From NCBI RefSeq assembly GCF_030544485.1, contig NZ_CP130610.1:186001-250000 (forward strand): a stretch of DNA of 64,000 nt, given 5' to 3'. Each line of letters opens with the position of its first letter. The first letter of the stretch is position 1. The notes under the pieces were generated by a model, which did no database searches, was not told where the DNA came from, and saw nothing but the letters and a program-made list of their open reading frames with translations. The position numbers and the translations under genes are program-made. This document shows positions 1 to 9,101 of this stretch, piece by piece. Source of the DNA: Halomonas sp. HAL1. Its GTDB lineage: Bacteria; Pseudomonadota; Gammaproteobacteria; Pseudomonadales; Halomonadaceae.

Positions 1-198
1 GTGGGGCAAGATCAAGCACTCGATGCTATTAAGCGTATTGAAGAGCAAGCTAACGCGTTTGATAGTGCCTATGACGCAGGTGCGGACAGTCGCTTTGTCA
101 CCAGTGCTGAGACCGGCTATGAAGAACCGCAGCTAAAGGGCAATGTTAGAAAAGGCAGCCTTAAAGAACTGATCGCTTTCTTAAAAACCGACCAATAA
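1..198 (+). CDS. cas7e: Cas7e (CasC/Cse4), C-terminal fragment cut by the window edge
   Basis: The frame is open from base 1 and stops at 196-198, giving 65 residues that end in LIAFLKTDQ. The GTG at base 1 is probably an internal valine codon, because Cas7e proteins are about 350 residues long. The assignment rests mainly on position: in type I-E operons cas7e directly precedes cas5e, which begins 9 nt downstream behind a strong AAGGAGG ribosome site. Cas7e is the six-copy backbone subunit of Cascade that holds the crRNA spacer. The fragment itself carries no diagnostic motif that I can see, so the identity is inferred from gene order. Confidence 0.75.
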   Translation: MGQDQALDAIKRIEEQANAFDSAYDAGADSRFVTSAETGYEEPQLKGNVRKGSLKELIAFLKTDQ

Positions 199-207
199 GG
201 AGGCGGC

Positions 208-960
208 ATGACCGACTATCTTATTTTTCGGCTCTATGCGCCGCTTGCCAGTTGGGGGGAAGCTGCCGTTGGTGAAACGCGCCCCACGGCAACTTATCCT
301 GGCAAAGGCGCCGTGCTTGGTTTGCTCGGCGCAGCGCTGGGAATTCGCCGAGACGATGATGCAGGCCAAATGCAACTGCGGGAAAGCATTGCCATGGGCG
401 TAAAACAGTACACACCCGGTATGCTGATGCGCGACTACCACACAGTGCAGATGCCTGCCGCGCAGTCAAAAGTGAGCTATCACACCCGCAAAGAAGAGCT
501 AAGCGCGCCGCGCGATGCGCTGAAAACGATCCTCTCTAGCCGGGACTATCGCTGTGATGGTCTATGGACAGTAGCTGTGTGGCTAACGCCAGCGTCAACC
601 CTCACGCTTTCTGAGCTTGAGCAAGCGCTAAAAACACCCCATTACCCACTTTATCTAGGGCGAAAATCCTGCCCGCCCGCTGCGCCGCTTGCACCCCAGC
701 GCCGGCAGTGCAACACGCTTAAAGAAGCGCTTGATATAGCGTTCCCTAAGCTAGCGGTCAATTGCCAAGAAGACAGAAAGGCTCTGCGTTTTCCCGATGA
801 AGCGCTCTACGCCTGGGAGGGAGAAGCCAGTACGTTAGACGGCAATGATCAGGCAGCAGAGTACAACGATGTGTGGGATTTGCCGTTGAATCGTCGGCGC
901 TGGCAGTTTGGCCCCCGGTTAGAGTTTCGCCGGGCCATAGCAGCAGAGGAGGCGCGCTAA
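208..960 (+). CDS. cas5e: Cas5e (CasD), type I-E Cascade subunit
   Basis: A 250-residue protein starting FRLYAPLASWGEAAVGETRPT, followed by YPGKGAVLGLLGAALGI. This is the typical N-terminus of Cas5e, with a ferredoxin-like fold and the conserved G-rich segment. Cas5e caps the 5' handle of the crRNA in Cascade. The ATG at 208 follows AAGGAGG with good spacing. The stop overlaps the cas6e start by one base (TAATG), so the two are translationally coupled. Length matches the family (about 220-250 aa). The gene looks intact. Confidence 0.93.
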   Translation: MTDYLIFRLYAPLASWGEAAVGETRPTATYPGKGAVLGLLGAALGIRRDDDAGQMQLRESIAMGVKQYTPGMLMRDYHTVQMPAAQSKVSYHTRKEELSAPRDALKTILSSRDYRCDGLWTVAVWLTPASTLTLSELEQALKTPHYPLYLGRKSCPPAAPLAPQRRQCNTLKEALDIAFPKLAVNCQEDRKALRFPDEALYAWEGEASTLDGNDQAAEYNDVWDLPLNRRRWQFGPRLEFRRAIAAEEAR

Positions 961-1649
961 TGTATCTCTCACGTGTACGTGTTGACCTGAACGGGCTGTC
1001 TCGCGACAAGCTGTTTGATGTGATGAACGCTGAAGCCTATACGGCTCACCAGCTTTTATGGCAGCTATTCCCTGACTACGAAGGGCCACGGCCCTTTGTC
1101 TTTAGGCAAGAGCTGGAAGAAGCCGAAGAGAGTAGAGGCCCCAAAGGACTACCGCTATTTTATGTTCTTTCAGATCGTGAACCTGTATCAGTGGCAGGCT
1201 TACTGACTGCAGAGAGCAAACCCTACGCGCCAGAACTCAAGGTGGGCGAGAGACTGGCATTTCGCCTACGCGCTAACCCCACAATGGCGATTTCCGTGCC
1301 TGGACAACGTGGCCAGCGTGCCGATGTGTTAATGGCAGCTAAAAAGCCATTCCCGCCGGGGCAGCGCACCAGCCAGGCCTGTGTTGATGCGATGAATGGC
1401 AAAGCCCGTGAGTGGCTCGAAAACCGCGCTGAAACATGGGGCTTTAGCTTGCCGGTTACGCCAGAGTTGGGTGCCTACCGCCAGCATGTGCTGAATAAAG
1501 GGAGCGGCAAGCCGGTTCAGTTCTCAACGGTGGATTACGAAGGCCTGCTGGAAGTTACCAATCCAGGAAAACTAGTCGAAACAATGGCCCACGGCATTGG
1601 GCGGGCCAAAGCATTTGGTGGTGGTTTGCTACTACTGCGCCGACCTTAG
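960..1649 (+). CDS. cas6e: Cas6e (CasE), crRNA-processing endoribonuclease
   Basis: A 229-residue protein starting at the ATG that overlaps the cas5e stop. An upstream in-frame start at 873 would lie inside cas5e and is rejected. The N-terminal ferredoxin fold (MYLSRVRVDL) is followed by AYTAHQLLWQLF, where H30 and Y27 are the likely catalytic pair by comparison with known Cas6e. The C-terminus GIGRAKAFGGGLLLL is the family's glycine-rich loop. Cas6e cuts the array transcript at the base of each repeat hairpin, and the repeats in this window carry a matching stable stem. Intact. Confidence 0.94.
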   Translation: MYLSRVRVDLNGLSRDKLFDVMNAEAYTAHQLLWQLFPDYEGPRPFVFRQELEEAEESRGPKGLPLFYVLSDREPVSVAGLLTAESKPYAPELKVGERLAFRLRANPTMAISVPGQRGQRADVLMAAKKPFPPGQRTSQACVDAMNGKAREWLENRAETWGFSLPVTPELGAYRQHVLNKGSGKPVQFSTVDYEGLLEVTNPGKLVETMAHGIGRAKAFGGGLLLLRRP

Positions 1650-1658
1650 GAGACCAAC

Positions 1659-2579
1659 ATGGGCTTTATTCCGCTAAAGCCCATTCCCGAAAAAGACCGA
1701 ATGTCGATGATTTTTATCGGGATGGGGCAGATAGATGTACGCGACGGTGCTTTTGTCGTCATAGATGAGGTGAATGGCGAGCGCATGCATATCCCGGTGG
1801 GTTCGGTGGCTTGCCTGTTGCTTGAACCGGGTACGCGGGTTTCACATGCCGCAATAAAGCTGGCGGCTACGGTAGGCACATTACTGATTTGGGTAGGGGA
1901 TGCTGGCGTACGGCTCTATAGCGCTGGCCAACCGGGTGGTGCGCGGTCAGATAAATTGCTCTATCAGGCGCAGCTGGCGTTGGATGAAAAGCTGCGCCTT
2001 AAAGTAGTGCGAAAGATGTTTGAACTGCGCTTTGGTGAAGAGCCTCCTTCGCGTTGCAGCATCGAGCAACTGCGTGGTATGGAAGGCGCAAGGGTGCGCA
2101 AAACATATCAACTGTTAGCTAAACAGTATGGCGTTAAATGGAACGGACGCCGTTACGATCCCAAACAGTGGGAGGCTTCTGATGTTGCAAATCAGTGCTT
2201 GTCTGCTGCCACGGCTTGTCTCTATGGCATAACCGAAGCGGCTATTTTGGCGGCAGGCTACGCCCCCGCGATTGGCTATCTGCACACCGGCAAACCGTTG
2301 AGCTTTGTGTACGATATTGCCGACATCGTGAAGTTTGAAACGGTAGTGCCTGCGGCCTTTCGAGTGGCGGCGCGCAATCCGCCCATGCCGGAAAGAGAAG
2401 TGCGTATCTCTTGCCGCGATGCGTTCAAGCAATCCCGCATACTCCAGCGCTTAATCCCCATGATCGAAGATGTGCTTGCCGCTGGTGATATTCAGCCGCC
2501 GCCACCAGCACCTGATGCAGTACCGCCTGCGATTCCCGAACCCCCTTCGGTTGGCGATGCCGGGCATAGGAGCGGATAA
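1659..2579 (+). CDS. cas1: Cas1 of type I-E, spacer integrase
   Basis: A 306-residue metal-dependent integrase that, with Cas2, inserts new spacers at the leader end of the array. The predicted metal ligands are all present at the expected places: E142 (GMEGARVRK), H209 (GYLHTGKPL) and D222 (YDIADIVKFE), corresponding to E141, H208 and D221 of E. coli Cas1. The start follows TAGGAGACCAAC. The C-terminal tail is proline-rich (PPPPAPDAVPPAIPEPP), as is common in this subtype. The stop is directly abutted by the cas2 ATG. The adaptation module looks functional. Confidence 0.96.
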   Translation: MGFIPLKPIPEKDRMSMIFIGMGQIDVRDGAFVVIDEVNGERMHIPVGSVACLLLEPGTRVSHAAIKLAATVGTLLIWVGDAGVRLYSAGQPGGARSDKLLYQAQLALDEKLRLKVVRKMFELRFGEEPPSRCSIEQLRGMEGARVRKTYQLLAKQYGVKWNGRRYDPKQWEASDVANQCLSAATACLYGITEAAILAAGYAPAIGYLHTGKPLSFVYDIADIVKFETVVPAAFRVAARNPPMPEREVRISCRDAFKQSRILQRLIPMIEDVLAAGDIQPPPPAPDAVPPAIPEPPSVGDAGHRSG

Positions 2580-2873
<294 letters not shown>

Positions 2874-2983
2874 CTGATTTTATTTGATCTTTAATAATTT
2901 AAAGTGGTTAAAAAGTAAGCAAAATAGCTGGTAGAATTTTTATCTGCTATTTTCTTCTTGTAGATCAAATATCTACAACAAGT
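2874..2983 (+). promoter_or_regulatory. CRISPR leader
   Basis: A 110-bp AT-rich segment between cas2 and the first repeat, clearly poorer in G+C than its surroundings. Leaders of type I-E arrays carry the array promoter and an IHF site that bends DNA for Cas1-Cas2 integration. The segment at 2963-2975 (GATCAAATATCTA) matches the IHF consensus WATCAANNNNTTR at 7 of 9 defined positions, so it is only a candidate. This end is taken as leader-proximal because it adjoins cas2, is AT-rich, and the decayed repeat lies at the other end. Confidence 0.8.
2954..2982. repeat. Inverted repeat abutting the first CRISPR repeat
   Basis: Arms CTTCTTGTAGAT (2954-2965) and ATCTACAACAAG (2971-2982) pair at 11 of 12 positions around the loop CAAAT. 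The repeat ends one base before the first CRISPR repeat, at the place where IHF sits in the E. coli leader. It could be a protein-binding palindrome needed for spacer integration, or part of the array promoter region. The pairing is seen directly; the function is inferred. Confidence 0.6.
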
Positions 2984-5900
2984 CCGATCCCCGCACGAGC
3001 GGGGATGAACCGACCAGCTTTTTTACACGCATCACGCCAAGCAGCCGATCCCCGCACGAGCGGGGATGAACCGGCCCTTATCGACGCTAGTTACACACTG
3101 CGCGCCCGATCCCCGCACGAGCGGGGATGAACCGTTTTCAGTAGTTTTACACAAATGATCAAGATGCCGATCCCCGCACGAGCGGGGATGAACCGGCATG
3201 TTAGGGCTTGGCGCCGGTGGCCAACAACCGATCCCCGCACGAGCGGGGATGAACCGCGTGCTGTTGCCCTACCAGCAGCGTTGGGTAACCGATCCCCGCA
3301 CGAGCGGGGATGAACCGCCTACCAAGCGGCTGCCAGCCAGATCGAAGAGCCGATCCCCGCACGAGCGGGGATGAACCGTTAATAAGATCCACATAACGCG
3401 GATGACCATCCCGATCCCCGCACGAGCGGGGATGAACCGCTTCATCTAATCTTATTAAAAACTGTGATGATCCGATCCCCGCACGAGCGGGGATGAACCG
3501 GCGGCGCACTTCACGCCACACCGTGACCGACGCCGATCCCCGCACGAGCGGGGATGAACCGCCCTGCCAAAAGCCAATGAAAAACGCTTTGATCCGATCC
3601 CCGCACGAGCGGGGATGAACCGACCATTCATTATATCGCGTGAAATATCTTTTGCCGATCCCCGCACGAGCGGGGATGAACCGCACTGGTGACCCTGATA
3701 AGGCTGCTGAGGCGACCGATCCCCGCACGAGCGGGGATGAACCGTCGGGCAATTGTTAGCTTTCCTTATTTGCATTTGCACGCCGATCCCCGCACGAGCG
3801 GGGATGAACCGCTGATAGACGCAGCAACACAGCGTACAGGGTCCCGATCCCCGCACGAGCGGGGATGAACCGCAACATGCCTAAAACGGGAGACTATAAC
3901 GTAACCGATCCCCGCACGAGCGGGGATGAACCGCAATTGGTATGCCTGCGCGTGATGCCATTCGTCCGATCCCCGCACGAGCGGGGATGAACCGTTGAAA
4001 TGCCTGCTAATCCAGCGGGCCGTAAACCGATCCCCGCACGAGCGGGGATGAACCGCAATTTATGATTGAACAGGGTTTAGCGTTGGCCCGATCCCCGCAC
4101 GAGCGGGGATGAACCGACATACCGACATCGGAAGAATGGCTGGACAGACCGATCCCCGCACGAGCGGGGATGAACCGCTAATATCGCGATCATTAGCTTT
4201 AATCCAACCCCGATCCCCGCACGAGCGGGGATGAACCGCATCCATGCTTGGTCATTACATGAGTCATCACCCGATCCCCGCACGAGCGGGGATGAACCGC
4301 CGCGCGTTCCTTCTGCCCCGGCGGGTAGTTCGCCGATCCCCGCACGAGCGGGGATGAACCGACCTCGACAACCTCGGCGCACTCTTCAACGTCCCGATCC
4401 CCGCACGAGCGGGGATGAACCGATGTCACGCTCACCATGAGCGAATGGGCCACCCCGATCCCCGCACGAGCGGGGATGAACCGCGCGTCAAGCTGCGGGG
4501 AACGATTCAGCGTTACCGATCCCCGCACGAGCGGGGATGAACCGCAACAGAACCTAATGAAGCGCTGCCCTAGCGTCCGATCCCCGCACGAGCGGGGATG
4601 AACCGATTTAGCAACGCGGTTACTTTGGATAGCAGCGCCGATCCCCGCACGAGCGGGGATGAACCGGCATCGCTTCAACTGCTCAGGCGGCCGCACTCCC
4701 GATCCCCGCACGAGCGGGGATGAACCGCGGCCTTGCTCGGCGGCGGCCACCAGCATGTTCCGATCCCCGCACGAGCGGGGATGAACCGACTGGGAAGCGG
4801 CGACCAGCCCGCACCCTTGCCCGATCCCCGCACGAGCGGGGATGAACCGCCTACGATGTCATTGGCCTAAACGCCGAGGAACCGATCCCCGCACGAGCGG
4901 GGATGAACCGGTCGAAGAGATCCAGCTACGCAAGCCAAACGCCCGATCCCCGCACGAGCGGGGATGAACCGTCATGCGGTTGGGGATACCTGCCGCCTCA
5001 GCGCCGATCCCCGCACGAGCGGGGATGAACCGTCAGTCCGGTAGTGTGTAGCGGTAAACTCCTCCCGATCCCCGCACGAGCGGGGATGAACCGTTACCGT
5101 TACAACGGTACGTTCTAGGGTTTCACCGATCCCCGCACGAGCGGGGATGAACCGATGATGGGGTGAAAGAGGCGCTAAAGCGTCTTCCGATCCCCGCACG
5201 AGCGGGGATGAACCGTTCTCGCGCATTAGCTCGGCTTGCATTTCGATCCGATCCCCGCACGAGCGGGGATGAACCGGCGCAAGCGTTGACGTAATGGTTG
5301 AGGCAGTGCCGATCCCCGCACGAGCGGGGATGAACCGGTGATGAAAGAAGTTATTGATGCAAATAGGCCCCGATCCCCGCACGAGCGGGGATGAACCGCC
5401 ATGCGCAACATTATTGAAGGCTATCACGACCCGATCCCCGCACGAGCGGGGATGAACCGATGACCCCAGCCGAGCGTGCCGAGTTGGAAAGCCGATCCCC
5501 GCACGAGCGGGGATGAACCGTATGCTGGCGAGGACAAATGCGCACCACCACCCCGATCCCCGCACGAGCGGGGATGAACCGTATCAAAAAAGAACGGCGC
5601 GCATCGCCAGGACCCGATCCCCGCACGAGCGGGGATGAACCGCTGTGCGTATTGGGTAAATGTATCTTGTGTAACCCGATCCCCGCACGAGCGGGGATGA
5701 ACCCGAGGTGTAGGCCATTAGGTAACATCCTCGGACCCGATCCCCGCACGAGCGGGGATGAACCGCCAAAGCAGATAAGCTAAGCGAAGATAAGGCCCCG
5801 ATCCCCGCACGAGCGGGGATGAACCGAACTCGCAGTCGCCCCTATCCCACTCTACGCACCGATCCCCGCACGAGCGGGGATGAACCGTCACCGCGCCAGC

Positions 5901-7412
5901 CGTGTTCATTCAGCAACGTCCGATCCCCGCACGAGCGGGGATGAACCGGCGAGCAATACGCCATCGTAGACATCGGTATGCCGATCCCCGCACGAGCGGG
6001 GATGAACCGCTCAACCACACGGCCGACTATTACACGCCCTTCCGATCCCCGCACGAGCGGGGATGAACCGAGTCGGCCCGCCTACATGCAGAGCGCTTGG
6101 CTCCGATCCCCGCACGAGCGGGGATGAACCGCCAACGATGTTGCCGGGCACAGTGCCGTGTTCCCGATCCCCGCACGAGCGGGGATGAACCGATGCGCCC
6201 GACGTTTCTATCACAAATTCAGGGCCGATCCCCGCACGAGCGGGGATGAACCGAGGATCGACATGAAAACATTCGATGCAAATCCCCGATCCCCGCACGA
6301 GCGGGGATGAACCGTGGAAGCAGCGCCCAGCTGTTTTAAAGTATCGCCGATCCCCGCACGAGCGGGGATGAACCGTCTGCGGCTATATCATCTTGGCGCG
6401 CACGCAACCGATCCCCGCACGAGCGGGGATGAACCGCGATACCATTGGCGCTCAATCGGAAATGATCGCCGATCCCCGCACGAGCGGGGATGAACCGATG
6501 TATTAAACAGCAAGCTAAAAGAGCAAAAGCCGATCCCCGCACGAGCGGGGATGAACCGTCACCGTCCGCGACATCGTCACCACCATCGCCCCGATCCCCG
6601 CACGAGCGGGGATGAACCGGCGTGCTGGGTGACTATGGAATAGATATCAGCCCGATCCCCGCACGAGCGGGGATGAACCGCCATCATGGAAAAGGCACGC
6701 ATCGAGGTGAAGCCGATCCCCGCACGAGCGGGGATGAACCGGTCGGGGCGGAAGTCGCACCAGTGCTGGTCAGCCGATCCCCGCACGAGCGGGGATGAAC
6801 CGGGCGGCGTCTAACTGAGACTGAGCCCAAGCTACCGATCCCCGCACGAGCGGGGATGAACCGTACATGGCGTGGACTTCGCGATCTGTGAGCGCCCGAT
6901 CCCCGCACGAGCGGGGATGAACCGGTGAGGCGTTTACCAGTGGCAGGCATCACGTACCGATCCCCGCACGAGCGGGGATGAACCGACAAGGAGCTGTTTC
7001 AAGACTTCTGGGAAGTCCCGATCCCCGCACGAGCGGGGATGAACCAGAATTGGCACTGCCTGTACGACGCGGAAGACCCCGATCCCCGCACGAGCGGGGA
7101 TGAACCGCAAGGCCAGCAGCAGGCACCACAGCAGAACAACCGATCCCCGCACGAGCGGGGATGAACCGATCAACCAGCAGCTACGAAAAGCGACTGACCA
7201 CCGATCCCCGCACGAGCGGGGATGAACCGACGCTTTCAACAATGGCGACATTAATGAGCAGCCGATCCCCGCACGAGCGGGGATGAACCGCGCGGGGATA
7301 ATGCCCAGGTCGTCAATAAACGCCGATCCCCGCACGAGCGGGGATGAACCGTGCTTTCGGCTTCGCCTACAGCCTGAAAACCACAGCTCCCCGCACTCGC
7401 GAGGCTTAACAT
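2984..7412 (+). CRISPR. Type I-E CRISPR array, 72 conserved repeats plus one decayed terminal repeat
   Basis: The 29-nt repeat starts CCGATCCCCGCAC and ends AGCGGGGATGAACCG overall. It contains the stem ATCCCCGC / GCGGGGAT around the loop ACGA. I walked every repeat: the first starts at 2984 and the 72nd at 7323. Spacing is 61 nt (32-nt spacers) except for two 33-nt spacers (4300-4332 and 5643-5675) and one 38-nt spacer (3745-3782). Repeats are identical apart from base 29, which is C in the repeat at 5676 and A in the repeat at 7018. A decayed 73rd unit lies at 7384. The near-perfect repeat identity over 4.3 kb, together with intact cas1 and cas2, suggests recent or continuing acquisition. 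Confidence 0.99.
7384..7412 (+). repeat. Decayed leader-distal terminal repeat
   Basis: Exactly 61 bp after the 72nd repeat, 20 of 29 bases match the consensus, including the block TCCCCGCAC. The right arm has changed (GCGAGG instead of GCGGGG) and the closing CCG is lost, so the hairpin is weakened. Terminal repeats are the oldest and commonly degenerate. It marks the trailer end of the array. Confidence 0.8.
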
Positions 7413-7580
7413 GATAGCTGCCGCCCAGGCAGCCTAAAGAGCCGCGAGCTAAAGCTACCTTCTACCAGTGCATCTATCAAGCTGGTAGAGATACTCCCGC
7501 TCTGAAGAATAACGAGGAACCACTAAAAAGCCATCACGTTGGATGGCCTCTGTTACTGAAATCAGGAACGCGCTAACGAG
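7413..7580. other. Array trailer, no gene seen
   Basis: No convincing reading frame. It contains one inverted repeat, TCTACCAG (7461-7468) and CTGGTAGA (7482-7489), around a 13-nt loop with no U-tract, of unknown meaning. Confidence 0.4.
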
Positions 7581-7883
7581 TTAATCTTCTTTCGGCGGTG
7601 TTTCCATGGCGCGTTTGTCGTCGGGGACTCTGACGATGTGGCCGACATCGAGTTTACTGTGGCTTTGGTGGCGGCCGCCTTTGGCGTCGATGATCGCGAC
7701 AACTTCGCCAATGCTTACTGCGTCATCTTCGCGGTATGCTTCTACCTTGATGCGTACCATGGCGCCTTGGTAGCGGGCAGAAATAATGTCGCCTGGGTCG
7801 GGGGCGTTATGGTCGGGGTCGTTTTTAAAGTACTCCGCTACGCTGGCGCTACCTGGGTTATCCCATTCTACATGCTGATGCAT
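7581..7883 (-). CDS. Hypothetical protein, about 100 aa
   Basis: I do not recognise this protein. The ATG at 7883 is preferred over the GTG six codons upstream because AAGGA lies about 9 nt before it. The product (MHQHVEWDNPGSASVAEYF onward) is acidic and soluble, with no signal peptide or membrane segment. Its middle, DPGDIISARYQGAMVRIKVE then GEVVAIID, looks like a small beta-rich fold. It lies 45 bp downstream of the esterase gene on the same strand and could be co-transcribed with it. No function is proposed. Confidence 0.65.
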   Translation of the reverse strand: MHQHVEWDNPGSASVAEYFKNDPDHNAPDPGDIISARYQGAMVRIKVEAYREDDAVSIGEVVAIIDAKGGRHQSHSKLDVGHIVRVPDDKRAMETPPKED

Positions 7884-7928
7884 CGTCGTCTTCCTTGTCA
7901 CGTTGGATGTCGCTTTAGTGTAGTGCGT

Positions 7929-8924
7929 TCAGCTGCTTACTTCACCAGGGCTTTCTTCGACAGGCATTGCTTGTTCCGCCGACTTTTCCGCTGCCGCTAC
8001 GTTATTGGGCTGACCCACATATTGAAACAGGAAGTTAAGCGCTGCCGGTAGGCTGGCGCGCCAAACCTGCCATGTGTGGCCGCCGGGGTAAAGGTCGAGC
8101 CGTACCTCGTTGGGTTGAATGCGCTCCATGGCTTGGCGGAGTAAGCGGGCGTGAAACTCTGCGTCGTATACGTCGCTGCGCCCGGCGCTGATATACAGTG
8201 GCACGGGGGGAAGGTCGCCTTCTTCATCGGTGCCGCGGGGGATGACGCGCAGGCGGTATTCTTCTAAATGGGCGGTGTAGTTGAGGGTTTCCCAAAGCTC
8301 GCGGTCAAATTGCCCTTGGTCATTTATAAAGGCTGGGTGGCGCCAGGCGGAGGAGTTGCGCGGTGGTAGGGGGACGTAGCTTGCGGGGCTTAGCGCCGCT
8401 ACGGCAGCAAATAAATCAGGCCGTTCTAGGGCGAAGTTAAGCGCGCCGTAGCCACCGGCGGAAAGCCCCGCTACGCCACGTAGGTGGCGTTCTTGCCCAA
8501 CGTGATAGGTAGCTTCCACGTGGGGCATTAGGTCATTAAAAAAAGCGCTACGGGCGGGTTCGTTGTGGCCATCTACCCACCAGCTGCGGCTACCGGGCAT
8601 AATGAAAACTGCTGGGGGTATATGCCCTGCGCGAATTAACCTGTCGGCTACCTGTTGTAAATTGCCGCGGGAAACCCAGTCGCGGTCGGTACCAAAGGAG
8701 CCGTGTAGCATGTAAATGACGGGATAGGGTGCGGTCGCCTGGGTGTCATAATTATCAGGTAAATACACGCTATAGGGGTAGTCGTAACCGAGGGTGGGTG
8801 AGGAAAAATGATGATGCTCAACGTCGCTTGCCAAGCTTTGCCCGCTGAGTGTTAGCCACCCAATAAAAGTGGTGAGTAGGGTGCGACACCGGTAGGAGAG
8901 GAAAGGTGGCTTTGGGATGAACAC
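7929..8924 (-). CDS. Secreted esterase of the esterase D / alpha-beta hydrolase type
   Basis: A GTG start at 8924 is chosen because GGAGA lies just upstream. It yields 331 aa with a clear signal peptide (basic residues, then LLTTFIGWLTLSG, ending near SLASD). The mature part matches the putative esterase family (esterase D, Ig-less Fes type): YPVIYMLHGSFG forms the oxyanion region, GVAGLSAGGYGAL holds the nucleophile serine in GLSAGG, and the likely acid and histidine lie in SAGRSDVYDAEF and YPGGHTWQVW. It should hydrolyse an ester in the periplasm or outside the cell; the substrate cannot be told. The C-terminal 30 residues are acidic and low-complexity. Confidence 0.8.
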   Translation of the reverse strand: MFIPKPPFLSYRCRTLLTTFIGWLTLSGQSLASDVEHHHFSSPTLGYDYPYSVYLPDNYDTQATAPYPVIYMLHGSFGTDRDWVSRGNLQQVADRLIRAGHIPPAVFIMPGSRSWWVDGHNEPARSAFFNDLMPHVEATYHVGQERHLRGVAGLSAGGYGALNFALERPDLFAAVAALSPASYVPLPPRNSSAWRHPAFINDQGQFDRELWETLNYTAHLEEYRLRVIPRGTDEEGDLPPVPLYISAGRSDVYDAEFHARLLRQAMERIQPNEVRLDLYPGGHTWQVWRASLPAALNFLFQYVGQPNNVAAAEKSAEQAMPVEESPGEVSS

Positions 8925-9101
8925 GTTTTCTCCGGAATTAAAATAGTTTAATAAAGTCGGACAGCGCAACGGCACCGGTTGTTCATCGTAGCTATGTAGA
9001 CTCGTTCTGCAGACTCGTCATGCAGAGCAGGCACGCAGAATAGTTACACAAAGTAGTAATGCAGAATAGCAGGTTAGGCGTATGTAGCGGCGGGAGGCCC
9101 A

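Noticed and set aside
3201..7335. Many minus- and plus-strand reading frames across 3.2-7.3 kb with recurring peptides such as VHPRSCGDR, SSPLVRGS and RFIPARAGIG
   Set aside because: These are three-frame translations of the CRISPR repeat. The 61-nt period shifts frame at each unit, so the peptides alternate. They are not proteins.
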